Source: Tricholoma matsutake
Lineage: Eukaryota; Basidiomycota; Agaricomycetes; Agaricales; Tricholomataceae
Assembly (NCBI GenBank): GCA_026075535.2
Contig: AP026541.1
Span: forward strand, 9,114,001-9,178,000
Direction of reading: 5' to 3'
Length of the DNA stretch: 64,000 bases
Shown one piece after another: positions 25,302 to 38,152 of this stretch. A program made the translations under genes and the position numbers. Below the pieces are notes generated by a model, which was given only the letters and a program-made list of their open reading frames with translations, ran no database searches and was not told the origin of the DNA. Numbering within the stretch: position 1 is the first letter of the stretch; each line of letters starts with the position of its first letter.

Positions 25302-27626
25302 GTGACTGGTCGTTTCTTCATGTCTACTCGGATTAGTAATGAAGGTTCTTTGCGTCTCTCCCAACTTATGTTACTCGCGCCAGCCTTACATTCTCAAGTC
25401 ACTCCTGATTCCAAGGCAGATGGAAATTTAAATCCAGATGCCTTGAGGAGGCTGTCAGAAAAGCTCAGTGAGTTAGTGGGGAAAGATGCGGTAGAGGGCT
25501 TCAATCAAGCAAGGAACGAAAAGGGTGAGGTATGCTATACCATACGAGTACCCTATGAATCTATTGAATCAATCGTACTCAGCTTGTGAATGAAGAGGGT
25601 CTTCCGATAATTGATATCACAGAACCTATCGCTACTGCTGCTGAACGTGGAAACGGTAATGTTCTTCTTGCTGAAGAGGTTCAATTGACTCCCATTTTGT
25701 CTTATCCATCGTCTGTGAGGGAACGGTGGCGAAAAGAGCGCGATCGAATTCTTGATCTGTTGGAAACGGAGGAACGTAACGATCAGGTTCGCGAGGAACA
25801 AGTGAACGAAAAAAAGAAGCAGGAAAGTTTACAGAAACGGAAGGAAGCGGCTGCTCAGGAGAAAGCGAAGCTGAAGGCTGCGAAAGGGATGCAGAAGAAG
25901 CTTGGGAAAGCACTTTTGCGTGGTATGGCCGAAGCCAGGACAAAAGAAGAAGACTCTCAAAGGATGCCTTCGGACCAGGAGGAGAAGACGAAGAAGACTG
26001 TGACATTTGCAGACCCAGGTGATGGAGACAGTGACAGGAGCGCAGGGGAATCTGCAAGACCGAAAACAATTAATGAATGGGGAGACATTACGCCTGCCAG
26101 ACTTCGATCAACTCCCGGACCATCGCTGTTGTCGCAGAAACAACCAATGAAATTGACCGTAATCGAAAGACATCCAGCCAATCAAACGACCCGCATGCCT
26201 GCCACCTTAGCCAATGAACCCGATTCAGATGATGAATCCGAACTCGGCTTTGCAGCAGATGACCTAGAGCAGGTGGCGAACTCACACTGGTCTCCTGTGC
26301 ATCACAACGACAACTTCCCTCCTGATTCTGATGGAGACGAAAATCTTGAGCTAGAAGACGAGAACTTTGACTTACGGGAAATTGTGCTACAGCACCATGA
26401 AACACGAACTAAAATAGGTGAAGCAGCAACTGCGGCCATGTTAAATTATTCACACAGTGATAACGATGACGGTAGAGCTGTTCGTCAGGTTAATCCATAT
26501 GTTTGATGCCAAATGTGTAACAGTTCTTGTTTTTCAGGATGTTCCACTTGACGTGCCTTCTTCTGAACAACCACGACCATCTATCTCCCGTTTTAAAGCA
26601 AGCCGCATCGCCGCATCTTATAATGCCTTGACTCCGTTGGCATTATCGACTTCGACTTCATTAGGTGCTTCCGTTCTCCCAGCATCAAGTACGCGAACCC
26701 TTCAACGAGCCATTCGAACAGGTAAATTAGATGCGGACGAACGTCTAGTAGGTGGGGAAGCAGACAGCGCAAGCGAGGAGGAGAACGAAGGTATGCAGGA
26801 GGTGTTGGAATTGTTGAAGAAAGGAGAGGTGTACAATCTCGGGCCTGATGGCAATCATATCTACGTCGTTCCGCCCCGCACGCCCGGTGATAAGAAGCAA
26901 TCCATCACACCAGCGATATCTCTTTCCACAGCTAATAACTCCCAACCCAATGTTCTTCCGCCGCTGCACAGGCCAAAGACCTCGAAATTCAAATTATCTC
27001 GGTCACAACCTGAAAGACAGACTCCCGCCATTGCTACCATCCCTTCATCCCCGAGCCCCGGTTCGCAGGATCCTACCCTAATATCTCATGAGCAGCGATC
27101 TTCACCGAAGCCGGCCCCAGCAATGACGCCCATCGTGATCGAACGCCTGCCGCTCAGCACAAGTGCAGCAATCAGATCACCACCGTCTAACGTAGCCACG
27201 TCTACGGTCCCTTCCGTGCTTCCACCCATACCTATATCCATCTCACCAGCCTCAGCGAACGCTAGATCACAGGCTTTCTCCATGGTGATTGACTCTCCAT
27301 CTTTCCCGAAGCCACAACCCCGAAGATCGACGGCCACCACGGCGTCTTCTCCGCCTCTTGCTGTATCACGTCCAAGTCGCCCCCCGACTGTGGTCGCCTC
27401 AGCTGTACGGGATCCTAGTGATCAAAAAGGATCCACAGGGACTATCACAGCTACCTTGTCAAACATGACAGAATCACCATCATTTCCTCACCCTGCCCGG
27501 GCCCGTAACCCCCCAACAGTAATATCGTCACCTGTTGAGAAATCGAATAACCAGGAGTTGGCTGCAACAGACCAACCACCAAAGCGAGAAAAAAAGGTAT
27601 CTAAGTTCATGGCTAAGAGGATCTAG
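25302..27626 (+). CDS. DUF3835 protein, Bud27/URI-like
   Basis: Resembles the fungal relatives of the unconventional prefoldin Bud27/URI, which acts in RNA-polymerase assembly and TOR signalling; the prefoldin part itself is not obvious here. Two introns are removed (about 25531-25580 and 26488-26536). The first part has EGFNQARNEKGELVNEEGLPIIDITEP. A long Lys/Glu coiled-coil segment follows (about 25780-25960), then an acidic region. The DUF3835 hallmark is the repeated basic motif: ISRFKASRIAASYN in the middle (about 26590) and KVSKFMAKRI as the last residues. Between them is a long Ser/Pro-rich disordered stretch. The start is either 25302 or the Met at 25320, and extra upstream exons cannot be excluded. 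Confidence 0.7.
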
Positions 27627-27945
27627 TGAAGCAACAACTGGTTGCAGCAGTATCAGAATGCAATGATTGATTGATTGTGGATTTGTAAATACTAACACAG
27701 TGGATGAGGGAATATATAAGCGGATATATACCCAAAGTATGGGAATAGACGGTAGTATATGTGACATCTCCAAGTTGTCAACGAAGAATGCGGATTGTGT
27801 ACCCTGGTTTCCACACAGGGCTTGTCTCTAAAATAATAAGTCTTAACAGAAATTTGATCAGATTCAAAAATGGGCTAGTCAGAGGTGATCAAAATGCGGA
27901 GAGGATGGTTTCATTGTATCGAAGTGTAATTCAATTATTCTCAGA

Positions 27946-30900
27946 TCATCGGTTGGAAACCATTTCTTCAAGCGCCTCTACGACCTCTGACATGGTGGGG
28001 CGATCTTGATGGTCTTGTGCCCACATGCGTTCTACGAGGTCGACAATCTCTGGGCACCACTGTTTTCGTAGGCCAGATGATGATGGCCTAGAAAACTGCA
28101 GTAAGCAAGGGAAGCCAAATGTGAAGCATAAACTTACCGTTGTCGTTTATTTCCTACAATGTCGTAGATGGCATGTTCATTCATCCCCTACGTGAATAAA
28201 TTATTTCAGTCTCAACTACGATAGAAGGTACGCACCTCCCAAGGAAATTTCTTGTTGGGTACATGCCACTGCAACATTTCCCAGTATACCATCGCACACG
28301 AGAATACATCGACCTTATGATTGTACTTGGGATGTGCGTGCCACAGCTCTGGTGCCTGCCAATTGACAGTGCCGACCAAGCTACGCACCATTGACCGAGT
28401 TGATTGCTTCACCTTGGCTAGTCCGAAGTCTGCAATCTTGGCAGTACCCTTCGCCGTGATGAGAATGTTCGATGACTTGCAATCCCGGTGAATGACAGAC
28501 GGTTTTCGCAGGTGGAGATATTCCAATCCACGAGCTATGTCCAGCATCATGACCAACTAAATGAAAAGGAGGGTATGAATTGCTTCACGGAAAGTTGAAA
28601 TGCACCTCACGTACCACTTTGTGCAAAGAAGGAGGATTTACGTTCCGAACATAATCGAAAAGATCGCCGTTTGAGCACAGCTCACTGACAATCATTACTG
28701 GTGTCTCGCGGGTGTTCTCGGGTATACTGACACCAAGCTGAAAAGGCAATCTATCAGAACTTGGGGACTGAGACAGGAACCAGCAAACATACAAATCGAA
28801 CAATATTAGGATGGTCAAACCCCCCTAGGAGCTTGAGTTCTTTGATATCCACTATCAATAATGAAATTAGGGACCTCATAAGGATAGCAGATGAATTCAG
28901 CGCACTGGCACTCAGCTGGCCCCTAAACTCTGATATGGCAATCTTCCTTCCCTTGAACTTGCCAATGAAAACATCTTTAAAGCCTCCGCTTCCAATCTTC
29001 TCGAGCTTCTGAAGCTTCTCGGGCGGTATCTCTCGATCCTCTAGCCCTAAGCTTTCCAAATCCAACTCGAGGTCATCAGACTCCTTTTCCTTGTCCTTCT
29101 GGGGCACAAGTATGTGAGGCTCCTCCTGATGAACATACTCAGATCGTAATAGCACAGGCGGAGTCGTCCCATCCGAGGTCCGGGTCCCGTTTCGTCGTCG
29201 GCGCTTGACTGTCGATGACGGCCGAACAGTACCACAGGACGATGGTGATGAAAAATCGTTTGCTTGACGATCACGCCATTGGAGAAGAGCTTCTGCAAGC
29301 TGGGGTTTGGTGCCAACAGCCTCGAGATCACGTGTCTCACAGAGGCGCACAAGATCATCTCGCCGAAGGCGGACAAGGGTCTTGGCAGTTGCGATAGTCA
29401 GGTCCACTATCACCGAATTAGCTGGAACAGAAGGGACAGGGGAAGGTACTGACCATCATCCTCAACTTCCATAGCCTCTTCATCGGACTCACCCTCGGCG
29501 TCAATGTCAACGTCCTCGACATCTATACCTTCATCAATACCTTCCTCCTCACCATCGTCTTCATCACCTTCAGCATCCTCGTCGCCTCCCTCTTCCTCCT
29601 CATCCTCATCCTCTTCCCCGATGTATTCTCCCATATCAACATCTTCATCACCCACAATCTTTCCACTCCTCAGCTTGCGAGGCTCTGTTTCTTCATCATC
29701 CTCATCTTCGGCATCACCTTCTTCCCCTTCAAAGTCTACCTCCTCCACTTCTCCTTCCACCTCTTCCCCCTCTTCCTCCTCTGCTTCCTCCTCTTCCTCG
29801 CCATCACCTTCGTCGTCGCCGTCACTGGGAGGTGGCACCGCCTGCTTCCTGGGTCTCAATCTCCTGCGTACAGGTGTCCGGCGACCTCTACGTACGGGAG
29901 GCGGTGGAGTAGGGGTACCTCGCGTCGAAGAAACTAGTTCATCAACCTCTTCCTCCTCCGCATCTTCGTCCCGCGGTTCATCCACCCCTTCAGAATCGTC
30001 ATCACCCAACAACTCATCCTCGTCTTCTCCTGCATTTCCCCCTTCCTCCGATGCATCGTTGTCATGGCTGTCCTCCTCTTTCAAACTTCCAAACTTCACC
30101 TTTGCCTTCCGCATAGGAGTCCTCCGCAAGCCCTTTGCTGCAAGCTCCTCATCCATAACAACATCCTTCCCCTTCTCCACTCGCATGCCTCGATCCTTAC
30201 TTCGAAGCCGCCTGGGACTGGGCTGCCCCAAACGCTGTTCCAGTTCTGACAATTCCGTCAGGTCACTGTCCTCACTGTGGATCGTTAGCTTCTCTTTCTC
30301 CCTCTGCTTCCCTGACGGTGTCTTTATGGAGGGCACGTCCCTAAACTCCACTTGTTTGCCCTTCCCATTAGGTCTGCCTCGACACACCACATTATTCGTT
30401 GTCGTCGTCGGTTCCGCCGGTGGCGTTGATATGGATGAGGCCGACGTCTTTCTAGAGCGAAGCCGGTGGACGAGAGGGGAGGGTACTGATATGGACTGTG
30501 TGCCAGATGTAGTAGGCGAAGAACGATTCGAAGTTTTCCGTCTACGAATTCATTAGCCATAAACACATTCCTGATGATATAACACTACCTCGTTGAGGTG
30601 CTTCCTTCTGCAACATTGAGCAGGCGCCCAGAGCTCTTGTGTTTCACCAACGACCCATTCTGATGTTGTGACTGATGCGACAAAAGATGGCCCATAGACA
30701 CACTACGGCCCTTTACTGATCCATTCTTGCTTTTCGGCTCTTCTCCCAGGGTTGCTCTTCGCCTCAGGCCCATATGAGTGGGATGTCGACTACTACTGCT
30801 TGCAGCATTAGCACCACCAATATCCGTTTCCTCATCTCCTGCCATGTTCCCATCGTCCGAAGAACAGTAGTCAGAAAAGTTATCGCCCTTTGCGGGAGGA

Positions 30901-31512
30901 GATGATGGTGGTAACTCGGGAAAATCATCTCGCGCAGAGATGATAGCTTCCACGAGTTCGGACTTGGTCAGTGAGTCGGCACCATCCGAAAGCCCTGCAA
31001 GGGTGTATAGACGTATCAGATCACATTTTCGGAGACGAGAAAGCTGTTTTGGCGGTGCTGAGTTAATCAAATGGTCATCCGCTGTTGTGCCGTTTTCAAT
31101 GATATGATTATATAAGCAATTTTGACTGAGAGAACTTACTAGAGTCGTCTTCATCATCAGAGTTGGGGGTTAGCTCACTGTCATGATCGCCGTCTTCATC
31201 ATCAAATTGCTCCTGGGTGGTTCCGGCCTCTGAACACTCTGGTGATGACGACTGCCTTTTGGTGGCTGTATCCACATCCATCCAACTAGGCTCGTCCTCG
31301 TCTGCATCGTGATCTTCCCTTTCTCCAGCATCTTCATCTTCATCCTCGTCGGCAGTATGGACATAATTCCCATTCCGCAGGGTTGGCAGGTCATCTGACC
31401 TGCGCCTTTTTGACCTGGTAGACGCACGCGTATAGTGTGCCGTATTTTCATTGCTCGCGCTCCCATTTACGCGTTTTCTCTTTGTTCCGACTTGGACAAC
31501 ATGGGGCGCCAT
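27946..31512 (-). CDS. SAP-domain protein kinase with displaced catalytic lysine
   Basis: A large nuclear-looking kinase of roughly 1050-1100 residues. From the start (31512, [15 protein letters not shown]) it has basic clusters (STRSKRRR) and an acidic tract. A first SAP-like motif is [15 protein letters not shown]...[10 protein letters not shown] (about 30930-31045). Then comes a very long Glu/Asp-rich region (about 29460-30060). A second SAP-like motif is [16 protein letters not shown]...[12 protein letters not shown] (about 29290-29380). The kinase domain follows: [60 protein letters not shown], and it ends [10 protein letters not shown]. The HRD, DFG and APE motifs are intact. The VAIK lysine is serine, while the glycine loop carries a lysine. 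SAP motifs suggest chromatin or DNA binding; the substrate is unknown. Confidence 0.85.
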
Positions 31513-32256
31513 AAAGATATGTTTGTCTGACTGGTTGATCTGGCCAAGGTAAAGACGGGAAGGAAGGCGCCGAAGGTTTTGATGGAGGGGGACGAGAACT
31601 GGACGGAGGTCGGAGACTTGCCTAAATTCGTCCAAGTGTTGGCGACGGCGAGAAGGGGGTGAGCGACGCAACGCGTATTTTCGGGTTGGCGGCGACGGTA
31701 TTCGATGCTGTGGTGAGCGGCGTACTTGAGCCATCAGCAAAGCTAACCCTGGGCAAGAGTATTGTCCAGGAGTGTGGCTCTTCGAGATATCCTGAAGCTC
31801 GTTGCTATAGGCGACAGCGTGGTAGCTTGAAGAGGTTCTGGTCGCTGTGTATGCCGACGAGCTTGGACAGGGTTGTCAAGGTTGGTTGGAATTCTCCTTT
31901 GAACAAATAATACCAAGTAGAAAGTGGCGGTGGCTGGTCCTGACTCAGCTATTGGGCTGTGTTTGTAGTACTCTCTCAATCAAGCGCCAATCAAGCACAC
32001 TATCATTGTTCCTCAAACAATGGCAGGCTGCTATAAAGGCTGCTGCTCGTTACACATTCCATCGTCATCTCGCTGGTCTTTCGATATTAACAGTACTTTA
32101 GGCCCGTCTTTGACACGTAACTGGAATAACCGATTGGATAACAAACAAAATGCCTAACTGGGAAAACTCAAAGCACTCGCCATTTTGAGTCCAATATAGA
32201 CCCCCTGCTTGTGCACGAAATTTCCCCAACATCTACTCCCACCTGCACCAGCAAAA
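31513..32256. other. Divergent intergenic region kinase / DUF6593 gene
   Basis: About 745 bp. It holds the probable promoters of both genes; a TATA-like CTATAAAGG lies near 32030-32039. No gene is seen in it. Confidence 0.5.
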
Positions 32257-33287
32257 ATGCTTCTCAGATTCACGTCCGCCGACATGCTCAACAGTAGCCT
32301 CGTAGATGTTTCCTCTGGTCAACGTGCATATAACATAGTCACTGGACTACTGCCTAAGAAGCTAGAAGCTAAGGGTGAAGGTGATCCGCAGGAACAACTA
32401 GCTTCATCTTTCTCTTCGCATGCGTCTATATCTCAAGAATGTCGCCACACTACCATAACAGATGCCTCTGGCACCACTCTCATCTCCATCTCTTGGACTG
32501 GCCGACAACCAGACATTACAATTCTGGGTGAGAATGTGGGTGGACTTTGTGGCCTCTTTGGTTCCAGTACCGTTCGATTTATGTATGTGGGCGTCTTTTA
32601 TTCTTTCATTTCTATTTGTTTACTTCGATTAGGCCGAAAGTCATGGCGGTTCCAACAAGATTTGACACTGAACAAGTATGGATAGCTACCTCCGACACAG
32701 TAACAGTACGTATATCCCTGTGATACACGAATTTTTCTTGAAAGGACCCTGTTATAGCTGTTTGATTACGATTCGGAATCCACCAAAGGCACCTTCCATC
32801 AAAACACCATCCGGATCCCCGCCCCGTTTAAATCTATAAAATCGTCCTCATCACACAACACCACCACCACCCCGTTTTCATTTTCTGCCCCTTCCTCAAC
32901 GGCCACAACTTCATCTTCATCAACCTCTTCTCTCTCCACCTCCCCCTCATCGTCGTCGTCGTCCTCTCTTCCTCCACAATCCACGGGTCACCCTCACACT
33001 CTTAAGTCGTCTTTCTTCGCTACCCATCTTCCTGGGCTGGGTAGCAATTATCTCGAGTTCTGCTCCCATCCCCTCGCGCACGACGTCGAGATCATACGTT
33101 AGTCTTTTCTATACATTGTCCATTCTGGTTACCAAGTGACTGTCGCGCAGTTTCCTTCCTCATTATGGAGATCCTCCGTCGCGGGCGATTCTCTCCCACA
33201 CCATACACATTCCAAAAACCAAAGATGTGGCAGCTCCAAGAAGCGCGTGATCTGTTGTTGAGGAGGTTGAGGCGGAATACGGTGTAG
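32257..33287 (+). CDS. DUF6593 domain protein
   Basis: Member of an uncharacterised basidiomycete family; no activity is known. The start at 32257 (MLLRFTSADMLNSSLVDV) matches the usual beginning of the family and is preferred over an upstream Met at 32209. Four exons are joined by introns with donors GTATGTGGGC, GTACGTATA and GTTAGTC. Landmarks: TTITDASGTTLISISWTGRQPDI, a predicted beta-rich domain; VRFM|PKVMAVPTRFDTEQVWIA; LFDYDSESTKGTFHQNTIRIP; a Ser/Thr-only low-complexity stretch (about 32850-32985); then HLPGLGSNYLEFCSHPLA, EILRRGRFSPTPYTFQKPK and the conserved basic tail LLLRRLRRNTV. It probably does not span membranes. Confidence 0.85.
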
Positions 33288-33778
33288 CTTTCTACGTGCT
33301 TGACTTTTGTTCATCTCTTCCCCCCTTCGATTTCTTGGTCTTCGTCGTTCTCTTATTCTTCGTTCCTCACACATGCATCGTTACATACGACCAGTTATGA
33401 TATTAACTGTCAGTCATTCCCTCATAGCCCCGAGGTATTTTAACTCCGCGTCTTCGAGCAGTGTTGATACCAGCCGTTGTTGGCATGTAAGTAAGCCTGT
33501 TCTCCATTGAGTTGAGAGCATCTCCATATGGTGTCATTTGCCGTGACATGCGTCTACATTAGCGATTAGCACTATATAATTGCCATAATACGGTTTTATC
33601 AATTAGTTGGAGTGAACTTGCTAGTTGTAATGTAGAAAAATAGTGTGGACTATCAGGATAACCGGTAAGAAAAGGCCTGCCCCGATCCCTAAGGAAGATG
33701 CATAAAATAGTGTGCGGCGACTTTGTAGGCAGGAAGCGCAATCTGAAGGGTATTCTATAATTCTCGCTTATCCCTCCT

Positions 33779-35474
33779 TCATTTCAACGAACGCAGCGTC
33801 TTGATAACGTCCTGCATATCCTCCCTATTCCACTCCCCACTCCACCCTTGCCTTCTCTCCCTCCTCACGACCGCATCTCGAGGATCGCTTCCCCCTTGGA
33901 CGGTTGCACGAGGAGCCAGCAGCCTGGGCTTCAACGGCAGCATACTATCCACGAACGGCGTTTCGGGGCGGGAGGATGGTGCATGTGAATTCGTGATCGA
34001 AGTCGACGAGTAGGAATTTGTACGTCCGCTTATTAACTCAGATTCTTCGTATGGTTTATATCTAGGTCTCAATGGAGGGGTATGCGATTCTGAGGAATCG
34101 TCCTCCTCCACACCATCTTCATCGCCACCAATGAGCCGGAGGGAGGGTTTTGAGAATTGCATAGGGGGAAGCTGTGGATCTGGAGCGGCCTCCACAACAT
34201 CCAGTCTTTTATTCGGGGGGTCTCGAGTGGGGCTGGAGGTCTGTCTACCGGTAGGTTCGTGAACGGTAGCCCGCCGAGGAAAAACAGAAGTTTTTTTCAC
34301 GTCTTTCTGGTGTTGGATGTGAGAATCTAACGTACTGTTCGCAGTCGTAGGCCTGGATTTGTTATCACCAAGAGCATGAAAGGTTCGCGCCCGAGGTAAT
34401 GTAACATCCTTCGTGAAAACAAAGGGAGCAAGCATCCCTGGTTCCAGATTTGTATTAGCATTACCGGCTATATCTCGTCCTTCTTGCGATCCCCCTTTGA
34501 CAAGTGAATTGGCCGGTTAGAATTACGTAACTATTCAAATGGGAGGTAATAGAACTTGCCTAGTGCAGGACCTGTAGGAAGGAGGGTCCCTGATACAGAG
34601 GACAGTGTTAAGCTAGCGCGCCGTACGAGCCTCGGCGACTTCTTTGGTTGTTTGTCTCCTTGCTCTCGTCGTGTAAGGGTATCGGTCAAAGGAGGGTCGG
34701 GAAAAACATTGACATTAATTATACGCTCGGTACCACCGTGGTAAATAAGTTCTTGAGGTACTCGTTCACCCAACATCCGCCTAACCTTGTCCAGTCGACG
34801 CTGTCGCTGTACTTCCTCCGAGGGAAGTTGAAAGTCAGGGGAAGTTGGTGAGTGTCGATCCTTCGTTTCCGCCGTTATTGGCGGTGAGCTGCAGTCGATC
34901 CGAGGTAGTGGTTTGTCGAATATTTCGGTCTCAGGTGGGTGAGTTGGCTTGCGATGAATACTGCTCTGTCCCTGCTGTAGAGGTGATGTATTAGCTAATG
35001 GCGTTTGGCCTTCTTGTGGCTGCCGCCCCTCTTTGAGTTCTCGAGCGCTGCGTCCCGGCTCGGGTGAAAGTTCAGGAATTGGTGGACGTAAATCATAAAC
35101 TCCAGTTTTCAAATCCGCGGAGGCCTTGTATTTTTTGACAGCCGAAGGCATCATGGACGTCAGATCTGTGGACAACCTCAGAATATTCGGACGAGAGGGG
35201 GCGTGATTTCCAGACGAAATCGTGGAATAAGAAGGAGCACGCGTAATCCTGTGCGACAACGCAGAGATAAACGACAGTGAGGATGACTGGGTTAACTCTG
35301 CTGTAGTACCATTGTTACTGAAACGCGTTAGCGTGATTCGGGGTTAGCACTGATCCGGACAAACCTATATTCGGCTTGGCAACCAGGAGCTTGAGACGCT
35401 GCTGTGTCTTCCCGAGGTTGAGCAGGCCGACTGCTGGAGCCAATGCGAGAAAACGAAGAAATCGTGGAGAGCAT
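33779..35474 (-). CDS. Ser/Pro-rich conserved fungal orphan
   Basis: No family recognised. Three exons: 35474 to about 35365 (MLSTISSFSRIGSSSRPAQ), then about 35318 to 34563, then the last exon down to the stop at 33779. Reading stays open across the GTTTGTCC..TTTCAG and GGCAAG..AG joints. The protein is about 520 residues, mostly disordered, with many basic Ser/Pro motifs (RRASLTLSSVSG, RPRYKPYEES). A helical block EEVQRQRRLDKVRRMLGERVPQEL is followed by NVNVFPDPPL. The C terminus QGWSGEWNREDMQDVIKTLRSL looks folded. Such proteins in fungi are often phosphorylated signalling or polarity factors, but that is only inference here. Confidence 0.75.
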
Positions 35475-36748
35475 AACTAAAGAATGAGATCATTTGTCAA
35501 AAATATACATGGTGCATGATAGGTAGATAATTGACCTTGTGAGAATCAAACAAGTCGCATGATGACGTTCATGAACATTGAACATTGAAAATGTGTCACA
35601 GCTGTCAGCTACTTATGCAATTAGACTCTGAGTACTGAGTGATTATCCATATTGAGACGTACCCTTGATCCCGGGCCTGAATGTGAACATTTCCCAGAGC
35701 AGGCAGGAGGCAGGAGAGTGGGTACTATGTGAATAATCGTAACCTGGGTCCTACTAGTACGATGATCCAAACTCCGGATCAGCTTCACGACACCCTATAC
35801 ATCTCGAACGGCGATCGATGAACGTATGTTGGACGCTGGTGAGTGGTATATCAATATACGATATAACGCTCGTCATGCAACTCGTAAGTTACCTTGAAAA
35901 TAATTCAAGTCCTTTCCAAATTGCAACGTGGAACTTCCAGATTTCAAGGGGCATCGGCAATGTGCTATTGCTAACGCGACACGGCGGTCACGACAAAGTT
36001 GAAACTCGGATTCGAACTCGGGCTTGCGCAGCCTTCCGATGCCTGCGCTCCAAGACTGTGTGCTGGATACTGGAAGTCAAGAACCAAAAATATACACGTA
36101 GTGAACCCTGCCTTCACTTAGCCAACAAGGATGTCCATTCGGATTTAATGAAAGCAGAAACTTGATAATTCGTTCATGTGTAGTCGACGTCCTAGTGCTG
36201 CGCGTGTTAGAATCCAGTTCTAAATTTGTGTGATAACTAGTACGACCAGTCAATTCTCATTCCACCATGGCTCTTTTTGTTTCAAAATTTTTGATGCAGA
36301 GTAAGCTCGCCAGAACAAGGGGTGTCGGATGGGAATCCCGAACCAGACGTAGGTTGACGTAGGGTCCGGCCGAGGCTGATTTTTTTTTTTACCACGGCGA
36401 AAACGACGCTAGTAAGTATTAGGATTCGGTAAAGTTTATATGCCTCTTCAGTATGTTACCCCTGCCTTATATCTATTTGTACCGAATCTTGCCGTCTAAT
36501 TTGGATCTATAGCTACTAGTACAACAATGGACGACTTTCCGTAACGTTAACTTGATATTCTATCTCCAAACCTTACTCTGCGGACTTTCAAGTCGGTGGC
36601 AACGCGTTTAGAGTTTGGAGTTAGAAAACCGTAAGGACGAGACGTCTTCACAACGTCTTCAAATTGTAGATAAATTTCAAACCCTTAAATAGTAATACAT
36701 GTGTGATTGGTGTTATCCTGTGCCCTCCCTCTGCGATTGAGTTTAACC
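35475..36748. other. Intergenic, nothing recognised
   Basis: About 1.3 kb between the orphan gene's start and the Harbinger-like transposase. It includes a tRNA-like fossil (about 35995-36066, see rejected items) and a T10 run near 36380. The left terminus of the Harbinger element should lie in this stretch, but I could not identify its inverted repeat. Confidence 0.4.
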
Positions 36749-37785
36749 ATGGACGACGCTTCAATCCCTGTGGTCATTGATGACAATGAAGAAGCCGATG
36801 AAGAATATCTTCGCATCGTAACCACAGCAGCACTTCTAGTGACTGCAGCAGAGGTTTCACGCCTTTTTCGAAATGAACAACGTAGGCCAACCCGGAACTA
36901 CCTGACTCGACCTGATCTTCCACCCAACCCACACTTTGGCACAGCATGGAAACATGTCTTTGAAAGCCAAAGTGATCAGGCATTCATCACAACAATGGGT
37001 TTTGATGTGGAAACTTTCAATTTCATGATCAATTCAGGGTTCAGGGAACTGTGGGACCTCACACCAATTCCCCGTGATGATACCAGCTCGTCTGGCAACC
37101 CACGGCCTGGGGGAAGGTCTCTCGATGTCAATGGAGCATTGGGTTTAGTGTTACATTATCTCAATTCGATGGACACAGAGCTTAGTCTCCAGGAGATCTT
37201 CGGCTTGATCCCCTCCACAGTGTCTCGGTACATTGTTGGAATCGCACCGTGAGTCCATAACACTTTTGATGCGTTTGATGCGTGTGCTATTTTGAGCATT
37301 CCCTCTGATCTGCGTGGTCGGTTTGTGTTTAAGTTTCCCCTTGTCTCTTTTCCTTTGACACACATCCTTTTGTTACGCATTACACGTATATATATCTTCA
37401 GTAGTTTACTTTATCACCTCAGTCACTTATCCAGAGACTGAGGTGAGCTATATTTACTATACATATTTATTGACGCATACTTACTCTACTACAACAGTTG
37501 TTTATACTAGGTATAGTATGGATTAATATAGTCACTTATCCAGAGACTGAGTTGTTTATATTAGGATTCACTTTCTACAGGTTATGGGCCCTGGTGCTTT
37601 GTCAGCCAGATTACCTAAGCAGATTTAGATGTGCCAGATTAAGGGGGTGTGTTGGATTATATAATCTGTCACTGCTTAATCAGTGCTTAACAGACCATAG
37701 TTTGCACACACACACAAGTGATGTGATAGTTGCAGCAATCCGTGTCTGGTTATATGGTATCCTTGTTCTGTGTTGAACCCTATAA

Positions 37786-37859
37786 GACCTGATAGCTCAG
37801 TTGGTCAGAGCATCTGGTATATGTCCAGGAGGGCCTGGGTTCAATCCCCAGTCTGGTCA
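37786..37859 (+). tRNA. tRNA-like sequence (tRNA pseudogene or SINE head)
   Basis: 74 nt fold exactly as a tRNA: acceptor 7/7 with one T-T mismatch, D stem GCTC/GAGC, anticodon stem TCTGG/CCAGG with loop TATATGT, 5-nt variable loop, T stem CTGGG/CCCAG with loop TTCAATC. A box TAGCTCAGTTGG and B box GGTTCAATCC are both good. The anticodon position would be TAT (Ile), but universal U33 is A and the B box CG is CA. Decay or a SINE is therefore likelier than a working tRNA. It sits inside the transposase intron. Confidence 0.55.
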
Positions 37860-38152
37860 TCTTTTCTGTTTAACATACATTACATTCAGCTTAGATATAC
37901 TCCTCAACATACTGCGTCACATTCCTGATTCCAGGATACAATGGCCACAGGCTAGGCAGCAGTTTGAGAACTACACCAATCTGATCACGGCATGCCACCC
38001 ACGGTTACATGGGGCATTTGCAACAATCAAGGGTCTGAATCTCATGGTAGAGACTGCTGATGACATAGATGTTGAGAATGCAACTTATAACGGTTGGCTA
38101 TCCGAGCATTTTATCAGCAGCGTTATTGTTTTTGCCCCTGATGGTATGAAAT

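Noticed and set aside
29504..30556. 350-codon plus-strand frame of almost only Ser, Pro and Thr
   Set aside because: It is the antisense of the Glu/Asp-rich region of the SAP kinase; the composition follows from the opposite strand.
35995..36066. tRNA-like stretch on the minus strand (TTCGAAT loop, GCGCAGGC...GGCTGCGC arm)
   Set aside because: The T stem and acceptor stem do not pair, and the D arm is not complete; at best a fossil, so not annotated as tRNA.
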